The notes beneath the pieces were generated by a model that saw only the letters and a list, made by a program, of their open reading frames with translations, did no database searches and was not told the DNA's origin. 39,632 nt of DNA from the NCBI RefSeq assembly GCF_026626665.1, contig NZ_JAPNKE010000001.1:1-39632 (forward strand), written 5' to 3'. Every line of letters starts with the position of its first letter. Within the stretch, counting starts at the first letter, position 1. This document shows, piece by piece, positions 6,932 to 15,737 of the stretch. Source of the DNA: Nannocystis pusilla. Its GTDB lineage: Bacteria > Myxococcota_A > Polyangia > Nannocystales > Nannocystaceae. The translations under genes were made by a program, and so were the position numbers.

Positions 6932-7597
6932 TCAGCCCTTCCCATAGACGTTGTCGGCACCCGTCGGCGCGAGCGGGCCGACCGGCGAGACGCCCGGAAC
7001 CGCGGTGGGCTGGCTCACCGGGCCCACCGGCGCGGTCGGGTGGGTGTGCGTGTCGTAGGCGAGTTGCAGCGCCGCCAGGCGCGCGTCGACCTCCTCGGCG
7101 AGCGCGACATGCTTCACCGCGGTCTCGCCGCCGAGCAGCACCTTTGCCGCCGCGCCTGGCGTGATGACGATGTCGCCGCTCGGCTTCATGACGATGCTCG
7201 ACTCGGCGGCGCCGGCGGCCCGCACCTCGACGCCGCCGTCCGCGAGCAGCTTGACCAGCTGCCCCTCGCGGCCGACATACAGCGCGGCCTCGCCGTCCTC
7301 GAGCTCCTGCAGGCGCGTCGTGCGATCGAACAGCAGCGCGACCCGGTGACCCGTCGCGCCTTGCACCGCCAACACGACCGCCTCGGCCTGCTTCGGCCGC
7401 GAGGTGAAGCCCGGCGGCGTGATGCACTCGACCTCCTCGAGGATGTCGTCCGCGGTGGCGGTAATCTGCGCGCGCTGCAGGCCGGACTCCTGGAGGACCC
7501 GGACGACGCCCCGCACGACGAGGCTCCGGAGGCGGAGACCCCACGGCCGCAGGCGCTCCTCGATCATCTGCTCAACCGTCTCACGCGTGATCGTCAA
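6932..7597 (-). CDS. Baseplate spike protein V-like (Mu gp45)
   Basis: 221 residues from ATG at 7597. The N-terminal helix leads into an OB-fold-like domain (Q-I-T-A-T-A-D-D-I-L-E-x-V-E, PPGFTSRPKQAEAVVLAVQG, HRVALLF). A beta-helix-like stretch follows (GGVEVRAAG, IVMKPSGDIVITPG, KVLLGGE). At 182-188 is DTHTHPT, the H-x-H apex motif which in Mu gp45 and P2 gpV binds the iron ion at the spike tip. The Pro/Gly-rich end is also usual. It forms the trimeric membrane-piercing spike. Confidence 0.9.
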   Translation of the reverse strand: MTITRETVEQMIEERLRPWGLRLRSLVVRGVVRVLQESGLQRAQITATADDILEEVECITPPGFTSRPKQAEAVVLAVQGATGHRVALLFDRTTRLQELEDGEAALYVGREGQLVKLLADGGVEVRAAGAAESSIVMKPSGDIVITPGAAAKVLLGGETAVKHVALAEEVDARLAALQLAYDTHTHPTAPVGPVSQPTAVPGVSPVGPLAPTGADNVYGKG

Positions 7598-8697
7598 AAC
7601 GAGAACCCTCCCCCTTGGGCTTCTTCCGCTTGGGCGGCACCTTCACGTCGTACGCCTCCGGCGGCGTCAGGGTGACCTGCGTACGCGTCCCGCCCGCCGA
7701 GTCGCGCGTCATGGTGACCTGCGTGACGAGGAACTCGCCGTCGATGCCGTATACGTCGTCCTCGACAGCGACGACGATGTTGGGTTCCCACACCGCGCGC
7801 GTGCTCCCAGCTTCGTTTCGGATTCTTGCGGTCCACGAGCACGTACTCCATCTGCAGCGACTTGCCCGCTCTGGTGTTGCGCTCCCACGTCGCGGCGAGC
7901 TGCAGGGGGTGCTTGATCGGTTCGCCCTCGACGAACTGCCCCTTCGTATTGCGCGGCTGCGTTTCCGTCTGCACGACGAGCGGGCGATGCCGCGGCACTG
8001 CATCGTCGCGCACCTCGTATTTGATCGCCACTGCCTCTCCGAACGTCTCGTCGTCCGCGGCGAGCTGGGCCTTGAATACGTAGTCGCTGAAGCGCTGCGC
8101 CATCGAGCGGCGCACGTGCGCCGACGCGATATTGATGCCGCGGGCGATGAGCACGTCGGGGTAATGCAGCAAGCCAGTTCGCGTGAATCTGATGCTCCCG
8201 TCCGGGTAGCTGCAGAGCCGCGCGCCATTCAATCGCGCGAGTCGATCGAGTACGTCGAAGACCGTCTCGCCGTCTTCGATCTTGAAGTAGCCCTCCTCGC
8301 CGAGGGTACCGGTTGCGATCTCCAGGTCGACGCTGATGCCGAACGGCTTGCAGATGTCGCGGGCGATCTCGAGGCCCGAACGCTTGCGCCACGGCTTGTG
8401 GATCGCGGAGCAGTCGACGAGGTCTCCAGCGCGGGACCGGCCGGACACCGAGAGCGACGACGATGTGCTGGTGTCGCTCAGGTCCACGTCGTCGATGTAG
8501 CCGGAGATCAGCTTCTCGCCGCGGTAGATGACCTCGCACGCAGCGCCCTCAACAATCTCCGCCGAGCTCGCCCTGCTCGTCGAGATCGCCAAGTCGAACG
8601 TGTCCGCCAGCTGGTCCAGGGCGCGGATGATCTGCACCGAGGTCCAGCCCGACAGGTCGCGACCGTCGACCCGCAGCACCAGGTCGTCCTCAGCCAA
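7581..8697 (-). CDS. Baseplate hub protein, Mu gp44-like (frame shift near 7797)
   Basis: The most likely original start is TTG at 8697 (LAEDDLVLRVDG), with GAGGTG just upstream; an identical second TTG with the same ribosome site at 8727 was created by a 30-base tandem duplication. The N-terminal half fits the gp44/gpD hub family: the first domain (DLSGWTSVQIIRALDQLADTFDLAI), then ISGYIDDVDLS, then GETVFDVLDRLARLNGARL and DGSIRFTR. Near 7793-7802 the frame changes within a CGCGCGCG run on the minus strand. The true end then reads VWEPNIVVAVEDD and DGEFLVTQVT. Two bases are probably missing from the run. Confidence 0.85.
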
Positions 8698-9966
8698 GGA
8701 GCACCTCGAGTGGTTGGCCGCCGCCAAGGAGCACCTCGAGTGGTTGGCCGCCGGCGACTGCGTTGGGATCGTCGACGCGGTTGCGCCCGACGATCTCGAG
8801 GTCGCGCGTCGGGTCGCCGTAGATCCAGAACGCGATCAACAGCGCGGGCAGCGACGCCGGCGGCGTGTAGGTCGTGATCGTCGGGAGGTCCTGTGCAGCG
8901 GCTTGCAGCTGCACGTCGAGGGCGGCTCTCAGGTCCGTGAGCGCGCTGTGAAGCGCGTCGCTGGCACCCGGTCTAGCATCAGCGCGTCGATGTCGTCGCC
9001 GAGGTCGTCGAGGATCTTGGCGACGTCAGCCGTCGACTCGAGTGGAAGCGAGAGGAACAGCTCCGCGTAGGTGGCGACCGCTGCGGCCCGGAAAGCCCGC
9101 TGCATGACGCGCTCAGCGTCGAGGACAACCTGGTCGACCTCGACGCCATCGTAGGGCGGCGGGGTCTCCAAGAACGTCGCCTGCAGCGCCGCAGATGCCT
9201 GCAGCGCCACGTCGATCCGTACGCGCTTCTCTCCGCCGGGGAACGGGGCGTCATCAGCGTCCGCGCTGACCCGGACCACCGCCGCGAGCGCGGCAAGCAG
9301 CCCGCGCACCTGGGACATGATTGAGCTCGGCAGCCCCGCGAGCTCGTTGCGGGCTTCCTTCAGATCGGCAAGAGCGTGGACGAGGTCGTCGGCACCAGCG
9401 AGCGCGCCAAGCGTCCGCCGCCGGACACTCTGCATGGCGTCGGAGATCTTGCCGATCGCGTCCGACACCGCGCCGACGATGCCGGGCTTGGCAAGCTTCT
9501 GCACAAGCTCCGCGTCCGCAGCGGCGACGACCGCCGCGACGGCGACGGTGAGCCCGGCAGCCGGGCTCTGGGTGATGCGCATGTCTGTGCCGCCAGCGAC
9601 GCCGGCCTCGACGACCGTGAAGCTGAAGCGTGCCGCGCCGCCTTCACCAACCGTTTCGCTCAGCTGGTAGCCGCCGTCGAGGCGGACCGCGCCCCGGTCG
9701 CCCTGCCAGGGGTGGATGAACTTGTGCGGGCCGGCCGACTCGAGCACCTCGAGCAGGGCGTCGCGCGCGCGCATGTACTCGTCGCCGACGACGACCGCCT
9801 CGACCTGCCAACGACGCGCCGAGCGGCCCATGTCCTCGCTCCCTGGCTCGTCTGCGTCGGGAAACTCGGTGATGACCGTGCGGCGCCCGCCGGATCCGCT
9901 GATGGATGCGACGAAGAAAGGCGCCCCGCCGAGCGAAGCGTCGAGCATGTCGTCGCGCCACGGCAT
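8690..9966 (-). CDS. DNA circularisation-type tail protein N (Mu gp43; frame shift near 8965)
   Basis: Starts at ATG 9966. The N-terminal domain is clear: W-R-D-x-M-x-x-A-S-x-x-G-x-x-F, GGRRTVITEFPDADEP, ED-MGRSARRWQVEAVVVGDEY, ARDALLEVLESAGP, LIHPW-type KFIHPWQGD and ARFSFTVVE-A. The middle is helical, Ala-rich. Near 8950-8975 the frame changes. The conserved C-terminus follows in the new frame: LPTITTYTPPASLPALLIAF, WIYGDPTRDLEIVGRNRVDD, P-x-x-V-A-G-G-Q-P-L-E-V-L. Despite the family name, in Mu-like phages this is a tail or baseplate-hub protein. The end carries ten extra residues from the tandem duplication. Confidence 0.85.
8695..8754. repeat. Two tandem copies of a 30-base unit over a gene junction
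   Basis: Bases 8695-8724 and 8725-8754 are the same 30-base unit apart from the last base (C/G). On the minus strand each unit carries the C-terminal codons of gp43 (GGQPLEVLL), a GAGGTG ribosome site and a TTG start for gp44. The duplication adds ten residues to gp43 and gives gp44 two equivalent starts. Confidence 0.95.
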
Positions 9967-12005
9967 CAGCGCTGCCTCCCGGTGCCAGTGCGCACGCGGA
10001 AGCCGGGGTCGCCCTTCGTCTCCAGCTTCTGTTGCACGACCTCGCCCTGGCCATTCACCGTGATCTTCAGCTCGCCGTCGAACTTCGAGCTCGATGGCTC
10101 CTCGCCTTCACGGATCAAGGGGGCGCCGTTCGCCGCCGGCGCGCCGGTAGCCGCGCCGATCCAGCCGCCGACGGGGCCGATGTGGGCGCTGATCTTGCCC
10201 GCGCTCGCGCTCAGCTCGCGCTGCTGCTTCAGCGTGTCGCCGGCAAGCGCCCCGATGCCACCGCCGAGCGCCTGAAGTTGGCGCAGCTGCTCGGGTGACA
10301 TGCCGGCGAGCTGTCCCTGCTGCGCCGCCGCGCGGGCGCTGTCGTAGGTCTCCTGCATCAGCAGCGTGTCCTTGATCTGCCGAACCTGGTCACCGGCCCA
10401 CTCGAGCTTGTCGACGATCCAGGCGATCGCCACCTTGAACCCGGCGGTCACGCTGTCCCAAAGGCCAGAGAAAAACTCGCTGATCGGCTCCCAATATTCA
10501 TAGATCAGAAGCGCCGCGGTGAGCAGCGCGCCGACCGGGTTCGACGCGATGGCGGTCTTGATCGCCTTCATCGACCCCACGACGCCCAGCTTCATGATGT
10601 GCATCTCGGCGGTGAGCAGCTTCGCCCCCTTCACGGCGAGCGCCCAGGCCCAGGTCAGACCTCCCCAGATCGTGATGAGCGCGGAGACGCCAGAGATGAT
10701 CGGCGCGACGACGAGGCCGAGGCTGCCAAGGACGCCGAGCAAGAGGCCCAGCGATCGGACCAGCGTCGGGTTCTCCTTCGCCCAGGTCGTCACCGTGATG
10801 ATTAGCTCCTTGGACCACTTCAGCAGCTCGGTGAACTCGGGGATGACCTTCTCGCCGACGGTGAGCTGCAGCTCCTCGAACGCGCTGTCGAGCTCCTTGC
10901 TGGCGCCTGCAGCGTTTCGGTTCATCTCCGCGGCGACCTGGGCTGCGGTGCCGGCGGACTTCTTGTTCATCTCGACCAGCGCCTGCAGCTCGCCGGTGCC
11001 TGCCTGCTTCATCAGGATCGCCAGGGCCTCTTTGTCTCCGCCCATTCCGACCAGGCCCTGCATCCACCTGTCGCGCCGCACGCCCCCCTTGCCCTTGCCG
11101 AACTTCTTGTCGGCGGCGCGCTCCGCTTCGGCGAGCAGCTCGATGATCGGACGGAGGTTACCCTGCTTGTCCTTGATGTTGATCCCGAGCGCTGCCAGGG
11201 CGCCCTTCTGCTTCTTCATGCCGCTCTGGAAGTTGCCGAGCACCGACGCGAGCCCGGTGCCAGCGACAGAGCCGCGCTTGCCGGCATTACCGAGAGCACC
11301 AATCATCCCGAGCGTCGTCTCGAGGTCAATGTTTGCCTTCGCGGCGGTGACGCCCGAGTACTTGAGGGCTTCTCCGAGGTCGAGTAGGCCCGTGGCGGTC
11401 CCGTTGGCCGTCTTGACCAGCACGTCGCCGATGCGGCCCATGTCGGCGGCGCCGAGGCCGAACTGATTCATCGCAGCCGTCTGGATGTCGGCGGCGTTCT
11501 CGATGCTCTCGCGCGTGGCCGCGGCGGTGTTCAGGATGCCAGGCATCGCCTTCATGATGTCCTGGGCCTTCTGCAGGTCCTCACCGCTGAAGTTCTTCGC
11601 CAGGATGTCCATCCCGGCGGCGGCCTCGCTGGCGCTGTACTTCGTGTCGGACCCGAGGCGGCGCGCGGTAGCGGCGAGGTCGACCATCGCCGCATCCATC
11701 AGACGCACCTGGCTCGCGTCGAGCGTCTTCGTCAGGTCGAACGTCGAGGCCTTCACGCTCGACATCTGCTCCTGGAAGTCCTTGAACTTGTCGACCGGCC
11801 CCTTGATCGCGCTGAGTACGGAGGTCCCGAAGCCCTTCACCGCGTCGGCGCTGTGCTTCATGTTCGAGGCGAGCTCGAAGGACTTCGCCGCCCGCTTGCC
11901 GGTCTTCTCGACGTCGCCGACGCCCTTGATCACGCGCTTGATCGGACCGGTGACCCGGTCCACCAGGCGGACGATGAGGGAGGTGGTGAGCGTCGTCGAG
12001 GACAT
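9966..12005 (-). CDS. Tail tape measure protein
   Basis: 679 residues from ATG at 12005, which overlaps the stop of the chaperone extension (TGATG). The TP901-type core is present: helical N-terminus, then ATARRLGSDTKYSASEAAAG, L-x-x-x-M-P-G-I-L-x-x-A-A-A, ADIQTAAMNQFGL and the KYSGVTAAKANIDLETTLGM region near 215-235. About residues 415-505 contain several hydrophobic segments, which are thought to enter the host membrane. The C-terminal part is helical and Gln-rich. The gene sets tail length; it lies in the expected place between chaperones and gp43. Confidence 0.9.
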   Translation of the reverse strand: MSSTTLTTSLIVRLVDRVTGPIKRVIKGVGDVEKTGKRAAKSFELASNMKHSADAVKGFGTSVLSAIKGPVDKFKDFQEQMSSVKASTFDLTKTLDASQVRLMDAAMVDLAATARRLGSDTKYSASEAAAGMDILAKNFSGEDLQKAQDIMKAMPGILNTAAATRESIENAADIQTAAMNQFGLGAADMGRIGDVLVKTANGTATGLLDLGEALKYSGVTAAKANIDLETTLGMIGALGNAGKRGSVAGTGLASVLGNFQSGMKKQKGALAALGINIKDKQGNLRPIIELLAEAERAADKKFGKGKGGVRRDRWMQGLVGMGGDKEALAILMKQAGTGELQALVEMNKKSAGTAAQVAAEMNRNAAGASKELDSAFEELQLTVGEKVIPEFTELLKWSKELIITVTTWAKENPTLVRSLGLLLGVLGSLGLVVAPIISGVSALITIWGGLTWAWALAVKGAKLLTAEMHIMKLGVVGSMKAIKTAIASNPVGALLTAALLIYEYWEPISEFFSGLWDSVTAGFKVAIAWIVDKLEWAGDQVRQIKDTLLMQETYDSARAAAQQGQLAGMSPEQLRQLQALGGGIGALAGDTLKQQRELSASAGKISAHIGPVGGWIGAATGAPAANGAPLIREGEEPSSSKFDGELKITVNGQGEVVQQKLETKGDPGFRVRTGTGRQR

Positions 12006-12594
12006 CAGGTCTGCTGCTTGGGAAGGTGCGGCGAGATGGTGCTCCACCACCACCGCAGTTGGTCACCGTCGAGCTCTTCGAGGTCTTGCGGACGCCAGCC
12101 GCAGTGGACCGCGAGGTGGCCTAGGCAGCGGCGCCAGTCCTCCGGCGCCGCTTGAAAAAACGCATGCCCGCGTTCAGGGTGAGCAGATCCTCCTCGTCGA
12201 GCTCGTTCAGCTCCTTCATCGAGCGGTTCGTGACGGCCGCGATGAGCGCCTGGGCCTTGGCGATGTCCCCCTCGTGCCGGTCCATCTCGCGCAAGTGCTT
12301 GAACTTGGGCCTTCGCAGGACGAGCGCATGGATCTTCTCGGTGCCACTCTGCAACGGAAAGAGCAGGGTGACCTCGAGCGTCTGGTCGTCGTTCACCGCG
12401 ACCTGCTCGTGCTCGCCGCGCTCGATTCTCTGCAGAGCGTCGAGCTCTTCTTCCTCGTCGTCGCTCGCTCGCTTCAAGTCGGCGATCTTCTCGAGGATCT
12501 GCTCCTCGCTCGCGTCCTCCGAGAGGCCGAGCCCCTTGATGATCTTGGTGATGTTCACGTCGGTCCTTTCTGCTGCTTCGCGGTAGGGGGTCAT
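12005..12594 (-). CDS. Tail assembly chaperone fusion made by -1 frameshift (gp41-gp41' type)
   Basis: Product of reading 12594 to the slippery site in frame 0, then in the -1 frame to the TGA at 12005. The extension after the shift is about 50 residues: AAPEDWRRCLGHLAVHCGW, then RPQDLEELDGDQLRWWWSTI. This is the GpE/gT-type pattern (L-x-x-L-A-x-x-x-G-W-x-P-x-x-L-x-x-L-x-x-x-Q-L-x-x-W). In Mu, P2 and lambda the short and long forms are both needed for tail tube assembly on the tape measure. The extension has no own start signal, and its stop overlaps the tape-measure start. Confidence 0.85.
12121..12594 (-). CDS. Tail assembly chaperone, short form (Mu gp41-like)
   Basis: 157 residues from ATG at 12594, or 145 from GTG at 12558, which has the better ribosome site (AAGGA six bases before). 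The protein has the gp41/gpE features: an acidic helical start (ASDDEEEELDALQRIERGE), then TLEVTLLFPLQSGTEKIHALVLRRPKF with an R-R-P motif, and a helical end GDIAKAQALIAAVT, LNELDEEDLLTLNAGMRFF. It terminates soon after the slippery TTT-TTC codons with a basic tail (KRRRRTGAAA). Confidence 0.85.
   Translation of the reverse strand: MTPYREAAERTDVNITKIIKGLGLSEDASEEQILEKIADLKRASDDEEEELDALQRIERGEHEQVAVNDDQTLEVTLLFPLQSGTEKIHALVLRRPKFKHLREMDRHEGDIAKAQALIAAVTNRSMKELNELDEEDLLTLNAGMRFFKRRRRTGAAA
12127..12160 (-). promoter_or_regulatory. Programmed -1 ribosomal frameshift signal
   Basis: The minus strand carries T-TTT-TTC at 12160-12154 in the right phase (X-XXY-YYZ). One base later a perfect 9-bp hairpin follows: AGCGGCGCC (12152-12144), 8-base loop GGAGGACT, GGCGCCGCT (12135-12127). 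The loop itself looks like a Shine-Dalgarno sequence. The -1 frame joins exactly the conserved GpE-type extension. The one-base spacer is shorter than usual (about 5-8), so the lower stem probably opens at the ribosome. Confidence 0.9.
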
Positions 12595-12597
12595 CGC

Positions 12598-12963
12598 TCA
12601 GATCTCCTCCCACTCCGGCCCGGCCAGCTCGACGCTGATCGATCCGTCGCCGTCCGACAGCTCGAAGGCGTTCGTGGTGTACGCGCCCGCCATCTGGAAC
12701 GTCTCCCCGCTGTCGAACTCGGCGACCAGCGTGACGTTCTTCCATGACCGGATCTCCGCCACCGTGATCCCGCCCTCGCCGCCGTGGGCGACCTTGATAG
12801 TCGCGCCGCCCGCCTCCGAATCCTCGGTGTAATGCACGCCGGCCCTGCCGTTGACCTTGAGGGGGACGCGGGTCTTGCCGCCGAACTTGATGGTGCCGCC
12901 GGGCAAGGCGTCGGCGGCCTTCCCGTTGATCTTGTAGACAATGTTGAATGTCTTTTGGGCCAT
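12598..12963 (-). CDS. Tail tube protein (Mu gpM-like)
   Basis: 121 residues from ATG at 12963, preceded by GAGGA and AAGGA. Beta-rich, with the pattern KINGKAADALPGGTIKFGG, then a GRAGVHYTEDSEAGGATIKV strand pair, GGITVAEIRSWKNVTLVAEF, DSGETFQMAGAYTTN and a final E-L-S-D-G-D-G-S-I-S-V-E-L. This is the Mu-type tube family (G-x-x-Y-x-x-x-x-x-G-x-x-V, then FDSG-x-T-Y). It lies between sheath and chaperone as expected. The open frame runs on upstream into the sheath gene, but only the last 122 codons belong to the tube. Confidence 0.85.
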   Translation of the reverse strand: MAQKTFNIVYKINGKAADALPGGTIKFGGKTRVPLKVNGRAGVHYTEDSEAGGATIKVAHGGEGGITVAEIRSWKNVTLVAEFDSGETFQMAGAYTTNAFELSDGDGSISVELAGPEWEEI

Positions 12964-12979
12964 GTCCTTCGAGATCCTC

Positions 12980-14433
12980 TCAGAGCTTGAAGCCCATCCT
13001 CGCCGCGGTGACGCGCAGCTGGTTGATGAGGTCGGGCGGAAGGAAGATGTCGAGCTGGTTCGGGTTGTTGGCGTTGCGTTCGACGATGAGCTGAGCCTTG
13101 AACTGCGCCTTGTTCTCGACGAGCCCGTCTCGCTCCCACTCGTCGAACAGCGCAAGAATCTCGCCGCGGGCGAGCTTCGGCGTGACGACGACCTGCCCCG
13201 CGCCGAATGTGGTGCCGTCATTGGCGAGCTTGGCCTGCGGGTATTTGAGCTGGAAACGAGCTTTGAGCGAGTGCCGCAGGTACGCGAGCGTCCGCATCGT
13301 CTCGATGTCGTGATAGCTCGGGTCCGCGATGCCGTTCTTGGTCTGGTACGTGCAGACCAGGCGCTCGAGGAAACACTCGCCAGTCTCGACGTAGTAGGTC
13401 GACATCCCGTCGAGCAACAGCAGATTGCGCTGCAGCGAATCGAACCTGTCGCCGACGAGGGGAGGGAGCATCCCAGGCAGCTTGACGTTCTGCCGAGGGC
13501 GTGCCGGATCGTTCTCGGCGGCCTCGACGCCGGCGAGGATGGCGGCGCATACCCACGGCGGAGTCGGCGACAGGGAGGTGGCGAGGACGTTGGAGAAGGG
13601 GCTGTTACGGCCGTTGCCGTACGTCTGGCTCGCAGCGTACGTGTCCCGCAGGGCGGCGAGCCCCTGGCCCGGCTTGGCGACCATCGGTCCGTACCGGGTC
13701 TCCAGCTCGGCCTCGAGGATGTCCATATTCCCATCGTCCGTGTAGGGCGTGACGATCGAGTAGTAGTACTCGCCGCCGAGCGCGGCGAGGGCATCGGTGA
13801 CGTCGGGATCGGTGGTGCCGCCGGAGAATGCGGTGATCGCCAGGGTGACGCCGGCGGGGAGCTTCTGGCCGGCGTAGTAGCTGTGGACGATGCTGAGGCT
13901 GTTCCCCGACGCGCCCTTGTGGCGCGCGGCGTTCGTGACGACGTTGAGCGCCACGGACGACGAGAACGGCAGATCGACGTCCGTGTCGAAGGCCGCTTTG
14001 ATGGACGCGGCGATGGTGTTCTGCACATCGCCCTTCGCGACGGGGGCGTTGATGCGGCGCCCGCCGGCGATGAGAGGATCGAGCCCGCCTCGGTGGCGGT
14101 GCCGGTCACCGTGATCGTGTTCGTGGCGGCGACGCCGGCGGCGTCCTCGTCGAGGGCGACGGCGTACAGCTCGCCGCTCGGGTTCGCGTTCTTGAACCCC
14201 TCGCACATGTGCGCGAGCTGCGAGCCATGACCGAAGTAGCCCGCGCCGTCGCTCGGACCGGTGATTGGCGTCACGATCTGCTGGGCGACGGTACCGGTCG
14301 AGCGGCGGGTGCCGACGAGGAGAATCGGTTTGCGGAGCGCCGGCGTGCCCTGCACGGCTCCGGAGTTGTCGACCTCGACGTAGGTCCCTGGGACCTGCCA
14401 GTTGACCGGGATCAAGTTGAACTGGATCGGCAT
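12980..14433 (-). CDS. Tail sheath protein (Mu gpL-like; frame shift near 14075)
   Basis: Starts at ATG 14433: MPIQFNLIPVNWQVPGTYVE, with VDNSGAVQG and LLVGTRRSTGTV, typical of the N-terminus of gpL-type sheaths. At about 14070-14080 one base seems to be missing (minus-strand ATCCTCTCATC), and the rest continues in another frame: GGRRINAPVAKGDVQNTIAA, SGGTTDPDVTDALAALGG, YYSIVTPYTDDGNM, RYGPMVAKPGQGLAALRDTY and so on to MGFKL at the end. The total length of about 484 residues is normal for the family. The sheath contracts to drive the tube through the envelope. Confidence 0.9.
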
Positions 14434-14446
14434 GCTGCGGCTCCTC

Positions 14447-14686
14447 TCAGACCTCGGTCGCGTCGGCCGGGTCGGTGGTCAGTGGTTCGGCTGTCGACTC
14501 GATGGTCGACGAGGCCGGGGCGTCGTCGACCTGCAGGGCCTCGACGTCGCCCGACTTCTTCAGTCGGTGCCAGAAGACGCTGAGTCGACCCGTCACGACG
14601 ATGCCCTCGGCAGGCACCGGCTGGCCGGTCAGTGGGTCGCGCAGCTTGAGGCCGGCGCGCGGGACGATGAGGGTCTTGACGGTCAT
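14447..14686 (-). CDS. Mu gp38-like small protein (DUF2635)
   Basis: 79 residues from ATG at 14686 with GAGG upstream; the ATG overlaps the stop of gp37. The pattern VPRAGLKLRDPLTGQPVPAE, then VFWHRLKKSGDVEAL is the family core (P-x-x-G-L-x-V-R-D-P-x-T-x-x-x-L-P-x-x-G, then W-x-R-R-L-x-x-G-D-V). An acidic tail follows. Function is unknown; in Mu it lies directly before the sheath gene, as here. Confidence 0.85.
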   Translation of the reverse strand: MTVKTLIVPRAGLKLRDPLTGQPVPAEGIVVTGRLSVFWHRLKKSGDVEALQVDDAPASSTIESTAEPLTTDPADATEV

Positions 14687-15249
14687 GGCTTTACCTCGAT
14701 GTGATCGACGGCATCGACCGCGGGCGTCGAACCGTCCTGCAGCTCCCACGTGGCGTGGAGCGTCGTGAAGTCGTCGAGCTCCACCGGCGGGTCATCGCTG
14801 GTGAGTGCGAGCTCCTGCGCCCAGGTGATCGCCCAGAGCGCGAGGTCGTGATTGTCCGCGTCGGTCGCGTACTTGTTCCGCGACCTGACGTCGGTTGGGG
14901 GCTTCTCGAGCTCGGGGTTGTCCCAGACCTTCGCCTTGATGATGACCTTGAGCGCGCGGCCGGCGATGCGCGCGATCTGTCGCGGGCGATCACCAGGCGT
15001 CGGCTGGCCGGCGGCCCGCTCCTGGACCGCGAGCACGACGCCGAAGAGGCCCACGGACTTGGCCTTGCCGCCCTGTTCGATGCCGTTGTCGGTGCCGCCG
15101 CAGAAGATGAACGCGGCGGGGAGCGGGCGAGCGCGGCGGCGCTTGTCGGCGAGGTCGATGCGACCGCCGGCGATCTCCACGGTCTTCAGCTCGGGCAGCG
15201 CCTGCTCGAGCTTGGCCTTGATCGACTCGAGGATGGTGTCCAGGCTCAC
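14683..15249 (-). CDS. Mu gp37-like protein (DUF1834), tail completion region
   Basis: 188 residues from GTG at 15249, coupled to the preceding stop (GTGA). The N-terminus LDTILESIKAKLEQALPELK, the ARPLPAAFIFCGGTDN stretch and the VGLFGVVLAVQERA strand match the Mu gp37 family. The C-terminal part continues RQIARIAGRALKVIIKAKVW and LALWAITWAQELAL. The longer open frame upstream is the gpG gene out of phase. The exact role is not settled; it belongs to the head-tail joining group. Confidence 0.8.
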   Translation of the reverse strand: MSLDTILESIKAKLEQALPELKTVEIAGGRIDLADKRRRARPLPAAFIFCGGTDNGIEQGGKAKSVGLFGVVLAVQERAAGQPTPGDRPRQIARIAGRALKVIIKAKVWDNPELEKPPTDVRSRNKYATDADNHDLALWAITWAQELALTSDDPPVELDDFTTLHATWELQDGSTPAVDAVDHIEVKP

Positions 15250-15737
15250 CGGAACATCTCCTCCTCGAGGAAGTCGAAGACGAGCGCGAGCACGTCGGCG
15301 ACGTTGGCCTTCGAGAGGCCGATGTAGGGCCGCGCGGGGATGCCAGCGTCCTCGTCGCCCAACTGGTGACGGCGGGCGTAGACGATGCCCGAGCCGACGA
15401 CGACCTCCTCGGTCGCGGCACTGTATTCGATCGAGTCGATCAGGTCTCCGTCGAGCTCGAGCAACCCGCCCTTCGGTGGCCGGCTCGCGGCGTACGCCGT
15501 TGACCACTCGTGCCATTCCGAGCCGTCCGGCGCCTCCTTCTCGTCGCTGAGGCGCCTCCTGGTCTGGCTCTCGAGCTCGGAGCCCACGGCCTCGAACAGC
15601 AGCTTGGTCTGCGCGTCGGGCAGGCGTCCGAACAGGTCCTGCATGCGTCGGCGCCGGCCAGCGTGGCGGCGACCGAGGCGGTCGTGACCGACGATGTCGG
15701 ACACGTTGAACGACAGCTCGCCCGCGCCAGTCGTCAC
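15246..15737 (-). CDS. Virion morphogenesis protein (Mu gpG / P2 gpS-like)
   Basis: 163 residues from GTG at 15737, coupled to the gp36 stop. After an Arg-rich stretch there is DLFGRLPDAQTKLLFEAVGS, ELESQTRRRLSDEKEAPDGS, W-x-x-x-S-x-x-Y-A-A, then GGLLELDGDLIDSIEYSA and VGSGIVYARRHQLG, followed by IPARPYIGLS. This order (F-x-x-E-G-P-P-G-x-W-like, L-x-x-T-G-x-L-x-x-S-I, Y-A-x-I-H-x-x-G, P-x-R-P-F-L-G-L-S) is that of the PF05069 family, involved in tail completion. Confidence 0.85.
   Translation of the reverse strand: MTTGAGELSFNVSDIVGHDRLGRRHAGRRRRMQDLFGRLPDAQTKLLFEAVGSELESQTRRRLSDEKEAPDGSEWHEWSTAYAASRPPKGGLLELDGDLIDSIEYSAATEEVVVGSGIVYARRHQLGDEDAGIPARPYIGLSKANVADVLALVFDFLEEEMFR

Noticed and set aside
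8929..9966. gp43 ending at 8929 as a naturally short protein
   Set aside because: The conserved C-terminus (TTYTPPASLPALL, AGGQPLEVL) lies just downstream in another frame, so the stop is due to an indel.
12005..12120. Separate small gene between chaperone and tape measure
   Set aside because: No start signal; the segment is the -1 frame extension of the chaperone.
12598..14433. A single 611-residue protein reading through sheath and tube
   Set aside because: After about residue 120 this frame is Ser/Arg/Thr-rich nonsense, and the conserved sheath continues in another frame; the tube at the end has its own start.
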